A stretch of 64,000 bases of DNA from DATCMU01 sp036563245 (GTDB lineage Bacteria > Pseudomonadota > Alphaproteobacteria > Rhizobiales > Devosiaceae), in NCBI GenBank assembly GCA_036563245.1, contig DATCMU010000037.1, positions 1-64,000 on the forward strand, in the 5' to 3' direction. Positions 26,255 to 36,205 of this stretch are shown here, in pieces. The first letter of the stretch is position 1. Each line of letters begins with the position of its first letter. Position numbers and translations under genes: made by a program. The notes under the pieces were generated by a model, which worked only from the letters and a program-made list of their open reading frames with translations, was not told the DNA's origin and did no database searches.

Positions 26255-26665
26255 TCAGACCGCCTCGGCCCGTTCGCCCGAGAGGCGCTGCTGTGCCATT
26301 TCCCGGATGTCGGTGAGCTCGTCGACAGTGGTGTTCAGGTCGGCGAGCTGTTGGCGCAGGAGGCTGAGGCGCTTGTCCACAAGCTCGACCAGCTTTTCCA
26401 CCTGTGCGGTCTGGGTGCGGTCGGAATCGTAGAGCGAGAGGTATTCCGCGATGTCCTTCAGACTGAATCCGAGGCGCTTGCCGCGCAGGATCAGGATCAG
26501 GCGCGCCCTGTCGCGTCGGCGATAGACCCGGGTTGCGCCGACACGTTCAGGGTTGAGCAGGCCCTTGGATTCATAGAAACGAATGGCGCGGGTGGAGATG
26601 CCGAACTCCCGGGACAGGTCGGCGATAGCGAACAGGTCGCGCTTCTCGTTGTCACTCTTGGTCAC
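26255..26665 (-). CDS. MerR-family regulator of fatty-acid degradation (LiuR-like)
   Basis: A 136-residue MerR protein with the winged helix ISTRAIRFYESKGLL, the second part KRLGFSLKDIAEYL and a coiled-coil dimer helix, but no metal cysteines. GTG 26665 overlaps the end of fadD by 14 nt, so the two are co-expressed. In several proteobacteria MerR proteins of this type (LiuR) repress branched-chain amino-acid or fatty-acid catabolism and bind palindromes built on TTNACG...CGTNAA. Two such sites lie in the fadD-fadE divergent region. The regulon is inferred from context. Confidence 0.85.
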   Translation of the reverse strand: MTKSDNEKRDLFAIADLSREFGISTRAIRFYESKGLLNPERVGATRVYRRRDRARLILILRGKRLGFSLKDIAEYLSLYDSDRTQTAQVEKLVELVDKRLSLLRQQLADLNTTVDELTDIREMAQQRLSGERAEAV

Positions 26666-28394
26666 TGGTCTCGGCCTTCCTTCTGGCATGCAAGGTCTCG
26701 TATTCCTCGCGCAGTTCCTTTTTCGACAACTTGCCCACCAGCGTCTTGGGCAATTCGTCCTTGAAGATGATTTCCCGCGGCAATTCCATCTTGGCGACGC
26801 GCTCGGCGAGAAAAGCCTTGAGATCGGAGGCGGTCGCGGATGCGCCCGGCCGGAGCTTGACGAAGGCCACCGGTGCCTCGCCGCGATAGTCGTCGCGGAC
26901 ACCGATCACGTTGCACTCATCGACCGCGGGGTGCGCGTGCAGGGCTTCCTCGATGTTGCGCGGATAGACGTTGAACCCCGAGGAGATGATGAGATCCTTG
27001 ATCCGGTCGACAAGGAAGACATAGCCCTGTTCATCCATGTAGCCGACATCGCCGGTGCGCAGGTAGCCATCGATGAACGCCTCCTCGGTGGCCTTGGCGG
27101 ACTGGAAGTACCCAAGCATGACCTGGGGTCCCTTCACGACCAGTTCGCCCCGTTCGCCCGGAGCGACGATTGTCCTGTGGTCCTCGATGTCGATGAACCG
27201 GATGTCGGTCGCCGGCAGGGGCTGGCCGATCGACATGGGCTTGCCGGGCACCCGAAGGGCGGAGCAGCAGACCACCGGCGAGGCTTCGGTAAGCCCGTAC
27301 CCCTCGGCGAGCAAGGCATCGGAAACCCGGGCGAACTTGGCGCGAACCTCGTTGGGCATTGGCGCGCCACCCGAAATCGCAACTTCCAGCGAAGCGAAGG
27401 CCTGGCGCGCCCTTTCCACCGGCGCCGAAGCGAGCGCGTTGAGCAGGGTGGGCACGGCGGGCAGCACGTTGGCCCTGGTGCGGGCGATCAGATCGAGCAT
27501 TTCCTTCAGGCCGAAACGGGGCAGCATGACGACTTCGGTGCCGTTGCACAGCGGCACGTTCAGGCACACCGTCATGGCGAAGATGTGGAAAAACGGCAGA
27601 ACGGCGACGACCTTTGAGGGCGGATAGAACAGGCCGCAACCCCAGGCGTCGATCTGGCTCATGTTTGCGGCGATATTGGCATGTGTGAGCATGGCGCCCT
27701 TGGGCAGGCCGGTGGTGCCGCCGGTATATTGCTGCACGGCCACGTCGGTTGCCGGGTCGATCCGGACCGGCTCGGGTACGAGACGGCGGCGGACCAGCTG
27801 GCGGAACCCGACGATCCTGCCCGCGACAGCCGATTTTGCCGGATCGGAAAGCTCTGACGCTTTGAACAGGCGGAAAAGGACGCGCTTGGCGGCCGGCAGC
27901 GCTTCGGGAAAGTGGCACACGACCAGCGTCTCGACGTGACCGGCCTCGCAAAGGGCCGCGGCCTTGTCGAAAATCTGCGCCAGGTCGATCGTGATCATGA
28001 TCTGGGCGCCCGCGTTCTCGGTGATGTGACTGAGTTCGGCAGTCGTATAGAGGGGATTGCAGTTCACCACCGTGCCGCCGGCCAGAAGCACGGCGTAATA
28101 GGCGATTGGGTAGAAAGGGGTATTGGGCAGCATGAGCGCCACGCGTGTACCCTTGACCACGCCGAGCTGTTTCTGCAGCGCACCGGCCAGCGCCCTGACC
28201 TCATTGGCAAGCGTCGCGAAACTCGTCTTGCCGCCGAGGAAATCGAGGGCATTGGCATTGCCCGCCTTCCTGCACGCAGCCAGCAATTGCTCGTGGACCG
28301 GCGTGGTGTCGATGGACACATCCCATTCGATCCCCTCGGGGTAGTGCTCGATCCACGGTCGCGTTGCGTTCTTGTGGTCCAGTGTGGCCGTCAT
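26652..28394 (-). CDS. fadD: Long-chain fatty-acid--CoA ligase
   Basis: A 580-residue AMP-forming acyl-CoA synthetase that activates fatty acids at the inner membrane before beta-oxidation. Motifs are the P-loop-like YTGGTTGLPKGAML, the adenine-binding YGLTEASP, the YLRTGDVGYMDEQGYVFLVDR hinge with its Asp, and the catalytic Lys in LPKTLVGKLSKKELR near the C-terminus. GGAGGAGCGGGC precedes ATG 28394. It diverges from fadE and is followed by an overlapping merR gene. Confidence 0.94.
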   Translation of the reverse strand: MTATLDHKNATRPWIEHYPEGIEWDVSIDTTPVHEQLLAACRKAGNANALDFLGGKTSFATLANEVRALAGALQKQLGVVKGTRVALMLPNTPFYPIAYYAVLLAGGTVVNCNPLYTTAELSHITENAGAQIMITIDLAQIFDKAAALCEAGHVETLVVCHFPEALPAAKRVLFRLFKASELSDPAKSAVAGRIVGFRQLVRRRLVPEPVRIDPATDVAVQQYTGGTTGLPKGAMLTHANIAANMSQIDAWGCGLFYPPSKVVAVLPFFHIFAMTVCLNVPLCNGTEVVMLPRFGLKEMLDLIARTRANVLPAVPTLLNALASAPVERARQAFASLEVAISGGAPMPNEVRAKFARVSDALLAEGYGLTEASPVVCCSALRVPGKPMSIGQPLPATDIRFIDIEDHRTIVAPGERGELVVKGPQVMLGYFQSAKATEEAFIDGYLRTGDVGYMDEQGYVFLVDRIKDLIISSGFNVYPRNIEEALHAHPAVDECNVIGVRDDYRGEAPVAFVKLRPGASATASDLKAFLAERVAKMELPREIIFKDELPKTLVGKLSKKELREEYETLHARRKAETSDQE

Positions 28395-28445
28395 GCCCGC
28401 TCCTCCCCAGGTTGCGGCACTCCTCGATATTATTGTTTCATGCGG

Positions 28446-28460
28446 TTACGTTTGCGTCAA
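28446..28460. promoter_or_regulatory. MerR/LiuR-like operator, fadD side
   Basis: TTACG-TTTG-CGTCAA, an imperfect palindrome of the same design as the site on the fadE side, lies about 50 bp upstream of fadD. It is probably bound by the MerR protein encoded after fadD. Confidence 0.5.
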
Positions 28461-28551
28461 ATTGATTACCTTTGAACCGACAGGTATCAGGAGGACGAGA
28501 TACTCGATACTCTCGACGTAGGCCAGCAGAAATGACACCAACGGCAAATAA

Positions 28552-28566
28552 TTGACGTTAACGTCC
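28552..28566. promoter_or_regulatory. MerR/LiuR-like operator, fadE side
   Basis: TTGACGTTAACGTCC contains a perfect 12-bp palindrome GACGTTAACGTC (28554-28565), about 80 bp upstream of fadE. It resembles LiuR-type sites as I recall them. Together with the fadD-side copy it would let one regulator control both operons. Confidence 0.6.
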
Positions 28567-28646
28567 ACCATGCCTATGTTTGGCGGATCGGTCGCGGAAG
28601 CCGTCCGGCAGATGGGCGGCAAGGCGGCCGGGGCGGAGGAGGCTCC

Positions 28647-31127
28647 ATGACCGTGTTTCTCGTCGTTGTCATGCTCTTGGCGTTCATCCTGGCGGCGCTT
28701 TACCGGCTTTCGCTGTGGCAATGGACGCTGGGTACGCTCGCGCTCGGCGCGCTGACCCAGGTCAGCCTGCTGCCGCCCGGTATTTCGACCAATGCCCTGA
28801 ACTGGACGCTCGCCCTTTTGCCGGGCGCCATCATGGTGCTGCTCAATGTGGCGCCGCTGCGCAGGCTGGCGGTCGCCGGACCCGCCTACGGCATGGTGCG
28901 ATCCATATTGCCCAGGGTCTCAAGGACCGAACAGGAAGCGCTCGACGCGGGAACGGTTGGCTGGGACGCGGAACTGTTCTCCGGCAACCCGCGCTGGGAT
29001 CGGCTTCTGGCGATCCGCAAGCCCGTGCTCAGCGACGAGGAGCAGGCGTTCTTCGACGGACCTTGCGAAGAATTGTGCACGATGATCGACGACTGGGACG
29101 TGCGCCACAATCGCAACGACCTGTCGCCAGAAGTCTGGCAGTTCCTCAAGGACAACGGTTTTTTCGGCATGTTGATCGGCAAGGCGCATGGCGGCCTTGG
29201 CTTCTCGGCGCAGGCCCAATCGCAGATCGTGTCCAAGATCGCGAGCCGTTCGGTTGCAGCAGGGATCACCGTCATGGTGCCCAATTCGCTCGGCCCCGGC
29301 GAACTGCTGGAGAAATACGGCACACCCGAACAGCAGGAGAAATATCTGCGCCGTCTGGCCGAAGGCAGGGAGATGCCATGCTTTGCGCTGACCGGCCCGC
29401 ATGCCGGCTCGGATGCGGCCGGAATGCGTGACGTGGGCGTGGTCTGCCGTGGCATGTTCGAAGGCGAGGAAGTGGTGGGGGTCCGGCTCAGCTTCGACAA
29501 GCGCTACATCACCCTTGCGCCGGTGGCGACGCTGGTAGGGCTCGCCTTCCATCTGCACGATCCGGAAAACCTGCTGGGCAAGGGCGAGAATATAGGCATC
29601 ACCCTGGGGCTGATTCCAGCCGATCATCCGGGCATCGAGATCGGGCGCAGGCATTTCCCGGCGCGAGCCGCATTCATGAACGGACCGGTGCGGGGGCGGG
29701 ACGTGTTCATTCCGCTCGACTACCTGATTGGCGGGGCGGACCGTGCCGGCCAGGGCTGGCGGATGCTCATGGAATGCCTGTCGACGGGCCGCGCGATCTC
29801 GTTGCCGGCTATCGGTACGGTATCGATCAAGCAGGCCCTGAGGCTGACCAGCGCCTATGCGCGCATACGGCGTCAGTTCAATATCCCCATCGGCATGATG
29901 GAGGGGGTGGCCGAACCCATGGCCCGCATGGTCAAGGCGGCCTATGGCTTCGAGGCCGCGCGGGCGTTGACGGCGGCCATGGTCGACGAGGGCCAGAAAC
30001 CCACGGTGATTTCGGCGCTTTTGAAATACCGGTCCACCGAGGCCATGCGGACAAGCCTGAACGACGCCCTCGATATCCATGGTGGCCGGGCCGTGCAGGA
30101 TGGGCCGACCAACTATCTGTTCTCCGGTTACCAGACGACGCCGGTCGCGATCACCGTCGAAGGTGCCAACATCCTGACGCGCTCCCTGATCACTTTCGCC
30201 CAGGGGGCACTGCGCGCGCATCCGCATCTCTATGCCGAAGTCAAGGCGGCGCAGGACACCGACAGGCGCAAGGGCCTCAAGGCGTTCGACAAGGCATTTA
30301 CCGGTCATGCGGGCTTCATGCTGTCGAACGTGGTGAGCAATCTCTGGCACGGGTTGACCGCGGGGCGCTTCGCTTCAAGCCCGGTCGACCATGAGATGGC
30401 GCGCTGGTATCGCCAGTTGCACCGGTATGCGCAGGCGTTCGCGCTTGTCGGCGACTGGGTTGTGATTTCGCTCGGCGGGCAATTGAAGCGCAAGCAGCTC
30501 CTGTCGGGCCGCATGGCCGACATTCTCTCCGAACTTTACCTGCTGTCCGCCGCCCTGAAGCGTTTCGAGGACGATGGGCGCATCGCGGAGGACGCGCCGA
30601 TCGTCGATGCGCTGGCGCAGGACCATGTGCGCGCGATCGAGACCAGGTTCAGCGAGCTTTTCGACAATTTCCCCAATCGCTGGCTTGCCGGGGCGATGCG
30701 CGCGCTGGTCCTGCCCTATGGGCGCAGGGCCCGCGGATCGGGCGACCGCGACAACTACCGCCTGGCGCGCGCGGTGCTGGGGCAATCGGACTTGCGCGAC
30801 CGGCTGACACGGGGCACCTTCGTCTCGTTCGATCCCGACGACGTCACTGGCAGGATGGAAGATGCGCTCATCAAGGTCGAGAAGGCCGCGGAGGCCGAGA
30901 CCAAGTTCCTCAAGGCGGTCCGAAAGGACATGATCGAGCGCCGGCTGGACCGCGACGCGATCGCCGACGCCGTTGCCGCAAACGTCCTGAGCGCCGAGGA
31001 AGCCGACCTCTTGCGCGCGGCGGACGAGGCGACGGATCGCGCCATCGCGGTCGACGACTTTGCGGCCGATGCCCTGTCGCATCGGGCACGGCGCGACTCA
31101 GATCGCTTCGATGCCGCAGCACAATGA
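28647..31127 (+). CDS. fadE: Acyl-CoA dehydrogenase FadE
   Basis: A membrane-anchored FAD enzyme for the first oxidation of beta-oxidation, 826 residues, close to the length of E. coli FadE (814). Two hydrophobic segments at residues 1-70 are followed by the acyl-CoA dehydrogenase body (CFALTGPHAGSDAAGM, YARIRRQFNIPIGMMEGV, DIHGGRAVQDGP) and a long FadE-specific C-terminal domain. GGAGGAGGCTCC precedes ATG 28647. It is the first gene of fadE-fadJ-fadI. Confidence 0.94.
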   Translation: MTVFLVVVMLLAFILAALYRLSLWQWTLGTLALGALTQVSLLPPGISTNALNWTLALLPGAIMVLLNVAPLRRLAVAGPAYGMVRSILPRVSRTEQEALDAGTVGWDAELFSGNPRWDRLLAIRKPVLSDEEQAFFDGPCEELCTMIDDWDVRHNRNDLSPEVWQFLKDNGFFGMLIGKAHGGLGFSAQAQSQIVSKIASRSVAAGITVMVPNSLGPGELLEKYGTPEQQEKYLRRLAEGREMPCFALTGPHAGSDAAGMRDVGVVCRGMFEGEEVVGVRLSFDKRYITLAPVATLVGLAFHLHDPENLLGKGENIGITLGLIPADHPGIEIGRRHFPARAAFMNGPVRGRDVFIPLDYLIGGADRAGQGWRMLMECLSTGRAISLPAIGTVSIKQALRLTSAYARIRRQFNIPIGMMEGVAEPMARMVKAAYGFEAARALTAAMVDEGQKPTVISALLKYRSTEAMRTSLNDALDIHGGRAVQDGPTNYLFSGYQTTPVAITVEGANILTRSLITFAQGALRAHPHLYAEVKAAQDTDRRKGLKAFDKAFTGHAGFMLSNVVSNLWHGLTAGRFASSPVDHEMARWYRQLHRYAQAFALVGDWVVISLGGQLKRKQLLSGRMADILSELYLLSAALKRFEDDGRIAEDAPIVDALAQDHVRAIETRFSELFDNFPNRWLAGAMRALVLPYGRRARGSGDRDNYRLARAVLGQSDLRDRLTRGTFVSFDPDDVTGRMEDALIKVEKAAEAETKFLKAVRKDMIERRLDRDAIADAVAANVLSAEEADLLRAADEATDRAIAVDDFAADALSHRARRDSDRFDAAAQ

Positions 31128-31172
31128 CCGAAGTGCTCGACCAACCTTTCCCGCAAGACGGAGCCGAATGAA

Positions 31173-33158
31173 TTGGTGAAGCCCGAGACGCCGCAACCGA
31201 CGCTGCCAAAAGCGCGAAACTGGCGGTTCACTGTCGATTTCGAGAAGATCGGCTGGCTTGTCATCGATACGCCGGGCAATTCGGTGAACCTGTTGAGCCG
31301 CGAGGCGCTGACAGAGCTGGAGAACCTGGTTGCCCGGTTCGAGGATCTCGTGGCCGCCGGGGAACTGGCAGGCATCGTGCTCATGTCCGGCAAGCGGGGC
31401 GGCTTCATTGCCGGAGCCGACATTTCCGAGTTCGACGCGCTGTCCGATTTCACGGTCCTGCCTGAGGCGCTTGAGCGCACCCATGCCCTGTTCGACCGCA
31501 TCGAGGCGCTCAAGGCGCCGATGGTAGCTGCAATCGACGGGTTTTGCCTCGGGGGCGGGCTTGAACTGGCGCTTTGCTGTCGCTACCGGATCGCGGTCGA
31601 CGATACAAAAACCCGCCTGGGATTTCCTGAAGTCAGGCTGGGGATCTTTCCCGGCTTTGGCGGCACCGGGCGCTCGATCCGCCAGGCGGGCGGGATTTCC
31701 GCCATGCAGTTGATGCTCAGTGGCAGGCTGCTGCGGGCCGCCGCGGCGCGAAAGGCGGGGCTGGTCGACAAGCTGGTCCGGCATCGCGATCAGCTGCGCT
31801 GGGAAGCGCGCCGCGCCGTGATGCAGAGGCGGACATCGCGCCCTGCCGGGTGGACCGGGCGGATCGCGTCGTTTTCTCCCGTGCGCGGTATCATCGCGTC
31901 GCGCATGCGCAAGCAGACTGCAGCCAGAGTGCGCCCCCAACACTACCCCGCGCCATTCGCGCTGATCGACCTGTACGAGCGGCACGGAGACAATTGGCGC
32001 GAAATGTGCCGAGGGGAGGCGGAAGCCTTCGTGCCGCTTATGGCGTCGGGCACCGCGGCCAACCTGCGCCGCGTCTTCTTTCTTTCCGAGAGTCTCAAAA
32101 AGCAGGGGATCTCCGGTCCCGACAAGCCCCGGTTCGACCGAGTGCACGTGATCGGCGCGGGCGTGATGGGGGGCGACATTGCCGCGTGGTGCGCCTTGCG
32201 CGGCCTGGCCGTGACGCTGCAGGACCTCGACATGGAACGGATCGCGCCGGCGTTGTCGCGGGCGCAAAAGCTGTTCGAGAGGCGGCTCAAGTCACCGGGC
32301 GAGGTCAGGGCGGCACAGGCGCGGCTCGAGGCGGACGTCGAGGGGCGCGGTGTGGCGCGGGCCGACGTGATCATCGAGGCGGTGGTGGAAAACCTCGACA
32401 TCAAGCGCAAGATCTTTCGCGGGCTCGAGGCGCGTGCGAAGCCGGAGGCGATCCTTTCAAGCAATACATCGTCCATCGAGATCGAGAAGATCGCCGAGGC
32501 GCTGAAAAGGCCGGAACGCCTGATCGGACTGCATTTCTTCAACCCGGTGGCGCAATTGCCGCTGGTCGAGGTCATCCGCTCCGCGAGCAATGACGACAGC
32601 GCGATTGCGCGCGGGGCCTCGTTCGCGCTGGCCATCGGCAAGAGCCCGGTCGTGGTCAGGAGCGCGCCGGGCTTCCTCGTCAACCGGGTGTTGATGCCCT
32701 ACATGCTCGGCGCCGTGGAGCGGGTTGAACGCGGGGAAGCAAAGGAATTGATCGATGCCGCCGCCGTCGCCTTCGGCATGCCGATGGGACCGATCGAGCT
32801 GATGGATACGGTGGGGCTGGACGTGGGGCACAGCGTTGCCAGGGAACTCGGGCATGATGTGGAGGACGACTCGCAGTTCGCCCGATTGCTGGCGGCTGGC
32901 AAGCTCGGTCGCAAGACCGGCGAGGGGTTCTATCGCTGGCGCAAGGGCAAGCCGCGAAAGGGCAGGGTGCCCGAACATTCCGATCTTGCCGGACTGGGGG
33001 CCGAACTGGTGAGGCCGCTGGTGGACATGTGCGAGACCTGTGTCGCCGAGGGCGTGGTGGCGAACGCGGATCTTGCCGATATCGGGGTGATCCTTGGCAC
33101 CGGCTTCGCGCCGTTCCTTGGTGGACCACTCAAGGCGCGGCACGATGGCAGGGCGTAG
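31173..33158 (+). CDS. fadJ: Bifunctional enoyl-CoA hydratase / 3-hydroxyacyl-CoA dehydrogenase
   Basis: The alpha subunit of the fatty-acid oxidation complex, 661 residues, a little shorter than E. coli FadJ (714). The N-terminal crotonase domain has GGFIAGADISEF and FCLGGGLELALCCRYRIA; the dehydrogenase domain starts at VIGAGVMGGDIAAW and includes SSNTSSIEI and LIGLHFFNPV. The start is non-ATG: TTG 31173 (GGAG 9 nt upstream) or GTG 31176. An ATG at 31168 is out of frame. It starts 45 nt after fadE and 13 nt before fadI. Confidence 0.93.
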   Translation: MVKPETPQPTLPKARNWRFTVDFEKIGWLVIDTPGNSVNLLSREALTELENLVARFEDLVAAGELAGIVLMSGKRGGFIAGADISEFDALSDFTVLPEALERTHALFDRIEALKAPMVAAIDGFCLGGGLELALCCRYRIAVDDTKTRLGFPEVRLGIFPGFGGTGRSIRQAGGISAMQLMLSGRLLRAAAARKAGLVDKLVRHRDQLRWEARRAVMQRRTSRPAGWTGRIASFSPVRGIIASRMRKQTAARVRPQHYPAPFALIDLYERHGDNWREMCRGEAEAFVPLMASGTAANLRRVFFLSESLKKQGISGPDKPRFDRVHVIGAGVMGGDIAAWCALRGLAVTLQDLDMERIAPALSRAQKLFERRLKSPGEVRAAQARLEADVEGRGVARADVIIEAVVENLDIKRKIFRGLEARAKPEAILSSNTSSIEIEKIAEALKRPERLIGLHFFNPVAQLPLVEVIRSASNDDSAIARGASFALAIGKSPVVVRSAPGFLVNRVLMPYMLGAVERVERGEAKELIDAAAVAFGMPMGPIELMDTVGLDVGHSVARELGHDVEDDSQFARLLAAGKLGRKTGEGFYRWRKGKPRKGRVPEHSDLAGLGAELVRPLVDMCETCVAEGVVANADLADIGVILGTGFAPFLGGPLKARHDGRA

Positions 33159-33171
33159 GAGAACCGGCAAT

Positions 33172-34452
33172 ATGGGCGAACTGCGCAAGGTGGCGATCGT
33201 GGGCAGCGCCCGCATACCGTTCTGCCGTGCCTATACAGGCTATTCGCGGGAGTCGAACCGCTCGATGCTGGCCACGGCGCTTGCCGGGCTCGCCGAGCGC
33301 TACGGGCTCGTGGGGGATCGGGTGGATGAGGTCATGGCCGGCGCGGTGATGAACCATTCGCGCGATTTCAACCTCGCCCGTGAAGCGCTGCTCGATGCAG
33401 GGCTTTCGCCCTCCACCCCGGGCACCACCATCCAGATTGCCTGCGGGACGTCCCTGCAGGCGGCCCTGACGCTGGGGAGCAAGATCGCTTCGGGCGAGAT
33501 CGACAGCGGGATTGCGGCGGGCGCGGATTCGATCTCGGATTCACCCGTGGTGTTCGGCGACCGGTTCGCGCATCGCCTGATCGCAATGGGTCGGGCCCGG
33601 ACGGCGGGAAAGCGACTGGCGGCATTCAAGGGGTTCAGTTTCGGCGAGCTCAAGCCTGTGGCGCCCTCCACGCAGGAGCCGCGAACCGGGCTGTCGATGG
33701 GCGAGCATTGCGAACTGATGGCGCGTGAGTGGGGCATTGCGCGCGACGAGCAGGATGAATTCGCGCTCAAGAGCCACCTCAACGCGGCGGCGTCCATAGC
33801 GAACGGATTTCACGACGACCTGATCGTGCCCTGTGCCGGCATCTACAAGGACAACAATGTCCGGGGTGACACGAGCATCGAGGCGCTGCAGGGCCTCAAG
33901 CCCGCCTTCGACCGCAGGTCGGGGCAAGGCACCCTGACGGCAGGCAATTCGACCCCGTTGACGGATGGTGCGGCCGCGGTGCTGCTGGCCAGCGAGGACT
34001 GGGCGCGGGCGCGGGGCCTTCCCGTCCTGGCGACGCTGAGAATGGGGCAGGTTGCGGCCAACGATTTCGCTGCGGGCGATGGCTTGCTGATGGCGCCGAC
34101 CATCGCGGTTTCGCGCCTTCTGGAGCGTGCCGGAATCGGTTTCGAGGATATTGACCTGTTCGAGTTTCACGAGGCGTTCGCCGCACAGGTCCTTTGTACC
34201 TTGCGGGCGTTCTGGGACCGCAAGTATTGCCGCTCCGTATTGGGGCGGGACAAGGTGCTGGGCAAGATCGATCCGGCAAGGATCAATCTCAAGGGCTCCA
34301 GCCTTGCCTATGGGCACCCGTTCGCCGCAACCGGGGCGCGGATTCTTGGTCTGACAGCGAAACTTCTCAACAGCGAGAACCGGTCGCGGGCGCTGATTTC
34401 CGTATGTACGGCGGGCGGAATGGGGGTCGCGGCACTTGTTGAACGGACGTAA
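33172..34452 (+). CDS. fadI: 3-ketoacyl-CoA thiolase
   Basis: The beta subunit of the oxidation complex, cleaving 3-ketoacyl-CoA to acetyl-CoA. The 426-residue thiolase has its nucleophilic Cys in IQIACGTSLQA, the catalytic His in EFHEAFAAQVL and the second Cys in ISVCTAGGMG; GHPFAATGAR is also conserved. The FadI-type length and adjacency to fadJ support the name. TAGGAGAA precedes ATG 33172. This completes a fatty-acid oxidation set in one regulon. Confidence 0.93.
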   Translation: MGELRKVAIVGSARIPFCRAYTGYSRESNRSMLATALAGLAERYGLVGDRVDEVMAGAVMNHSRDFNLAREALLDAGLSPSTPGTTIQIACGTSLQAALTLGSKIASGEIDSGIAAGADSISDSPVVFGDRFAHRLIAMGRARTAGKRLAAFKGFSFGELKPVAPSTQEPRTGLSMGEHCELMAREWGIARDEQDEFALKSHLNAAASIANGFHDDLIVPCAGIYKDNNVRGDTSIEALQGLKPAFDRRSGQGTLTAGNSTPLTDGAAAVLLASEDWARARGLPVLATLRMGQVAANDFAAGDGLLMAPTIAVSRLLERAGIGFEDIDLFEFHEAFAAQVLCTLRAFWDRKYCRSVLGRDKVLGKIDPARINLKGSSLAYGHPFAATGARILGLTAKLLNSENRSRALISVCTAGGMGVAALVERT

Positions 34453-34603
34453 GCGTCAAGAGACTTGCAAAAACGTCGCAGGCATGGATAGGTTTCGATC
34501 AGCGACCGGGAGGTAAAACTTTCTGTCAAAACAACCCGGCGTGGAAAACATCATTGCCGGAATCAAGGGCTTAGGGAACCTCATTAGAAGGAAGAGGGCC
34601 ATA

Positions 34604-36190
34604 ATGAAAATCAACGGAATCATGAAGGCAGCAGTCGCTGCCGCGTTTGCGCTGTCGCTTGGCGGCGCCGCGCAGGCGGTCACGCTGCATATGCACAACG
34701 GAGGCGAGGTCGGCTCGCTCGATCCCTCCAAGGTCGACGGCGACTGGGAAAACCGCGTCGTCGGCGATTACATCGAAGGTCTGATGACCGAAGACCAGCA
34801 GGCCAACGCCATTCTCGGCCAGGCCGCTTCCTACAAGGTCTCGGACGACGGAAAGACCTACACGTTCACGCTGCGCGACGATGCGAAGTGGAGCGATGGC
34901 GTGCCGGTCACGGCCGACGACTTCGTGCTCGGCTTCCAGCGCCTGCTGGACCCCAAGGCGGGCAATTCCTATGCCTATCTGCAGTTCACCATCAAGAACG
35001 CGGAAGCCTATAACGCGGGCAAGGTGGCCGATTTCGCCGATGTCGGCGTGAAGGCGCTGGACGAAAAGACGCTCCAGTTCACCCTCGAGAACGCGACCCC
35101 CTACTTCCTGCAGGCGTTGACCCACTACACCGCCTATCCCGTGCCCAAGCACGTGATCGACAAGGTCGGCAATGACTGGGTCAAGCTCGAAAACATCGTC
35201 GCCAACGGTCCGTACAAGCCCACGGAGTGGGTGCCGGGCTCGTATATCCATTCGGTGAAGAACCCGCTCTACTACGATGCGGCCAACGTCAAGATCGATG
35301 ACGTCTACTACTACGTCCTCGAGGACCAGGTCGCGGCGCTGAACCGCTATCGCGCCGGCGAGTTCGACATCCTGACCGACTTCCCGGCCGACCAGTACCA
35401 GTGGATGGAGCAGAACATGCCCGGCCAGGCGCATGTGAAGCCGTTCCTGGGCGTTTACTACTACGTGATGAACCAGACGCGGCCGGAACTGCAGGACAAG
35501 CGGGTTCGCGAGGCCCTGTCGATCTCGATCAATCGTGACGTGATCGGACCGGACGTCCTGGGCACTGGCGAACTGCCGGCCTATGGCTGGGTCCCGCCGG
35601 GCACCGCCAACTACGAGGGCGACCAGTACATGCCCGACTGGGCCAAGATGAGCTACGAAGACCGCGTGGCCATGGCCAAGAAGCTGATGTCGGAGGCCGG
35701 TTACACCACCGACCATCCGCTCAAGCTGCAGCTCAAGTACAACACCAACGACAATCACCAGCGTATCGCGGTGGCGATTTCGGCAATGTGGAAGCCGATC
35801 GGCGTCGATGTCGAGCTGTTCAATTCGGAAGTGCGCGTGCACTACGATGCTCTTGAGCAGGGCGACTTCCAGATCGGCCGCGCCGGCTGGCTGATGGACT
35901 ACAACGATCCGCAGAACATGCTGCAGCTTCTGGAGACGGGCAACGGCAACAACTATGGCCGCTATTCCAATCCGGAATACGACAAGCTGATGGCTGAATC
36001 GGATGTCACGCTCGACCTGACCAAGCGTGCAGGCCTGATGCACCAGGCCGAGAAGATCGCGATGGACGACTTCGCCGTCATCCCGATCTACTACTATGTG
36101 TCCAAGAACGTGGTTTCGCCCAAGATCCATGGCTTCGAGGACAATGCCAAGGACATCCACCGCACCCGGTGGCTGACCAAGGACGAATAG
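34604..36190 (+). CDS. oppA: Oligopeptide ABC transporter periplasmic binding protein
   Basis: A 528-residue family 5 binding protein with a signal peptide (1-26, ending AAQA) and the mature start VTLHMHNGGEVGSLDPSKVDGDWENRV cut short here as VTLHMHNGGE. Segments DDAKWSDGVPVTADDFVLG and YNDPQNMLQL are typical of OppA/MppA. ATG 34604 follows GGAAGAGG. It probably binds peptides including cell-wall peptide. A 13-bp hairpin follows the stop and may stabilise this part of the mRNA relative to oppBCDF. Confidence 0.93.
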   Translation: MKINGIMKAAVAAAFALSLGGAAQAVTLHMHNGGEVGSLDPSKVDGDWENRVVGDYIEGLMTEDQQANAILGQAASYKVSDDGKTYTFTLRDDAKWSDGVPVTADDFVLGFQRLLDPKAGNSYAYLQFTIKNAEAYNAGKVADFADVGVKALDEKTLQFTLENATPYFLQALTHYTAYPVPKHVIDKVGNDWVKLENIVANGPYKPTEWVPGSYIHSVKNPLYYDAANVKIDDVYYYVLEDQVAALNRYRAGEFDILTDFPADQYQWMEQNMPGQAHVKPFLGVYYYVMNQTRPELQDKRVREALSISINRDVIGPDVLGTGELPAYGWVPPGTANYEGDQYMPDWAKMSYEDRVAMAKKLMSEAGYTTDHPLKLQLKYNTNDNHQRIAVAISAMWKPIGVDVELFNSEVRVHYDALEQGDFQIGRAGWLMDYNDPQNMLQLLETGNGNNYGRYSNPEYDKLMAESDVTLDLTKRAGLMHQAEKIAMDDFAVIPIYYYVSKNVVSPKIHGFEDNAKDIHRTRWLTKDE

Positions 36191-36205
36191 TCCGGTTGCG
36201 TTTCA

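Noticed and set aside
34571..36160. 529-codon minus-strand frame under oppA
   Set aside because: Mirror of a highly biased coding sequence; no similarity or ribosome site.
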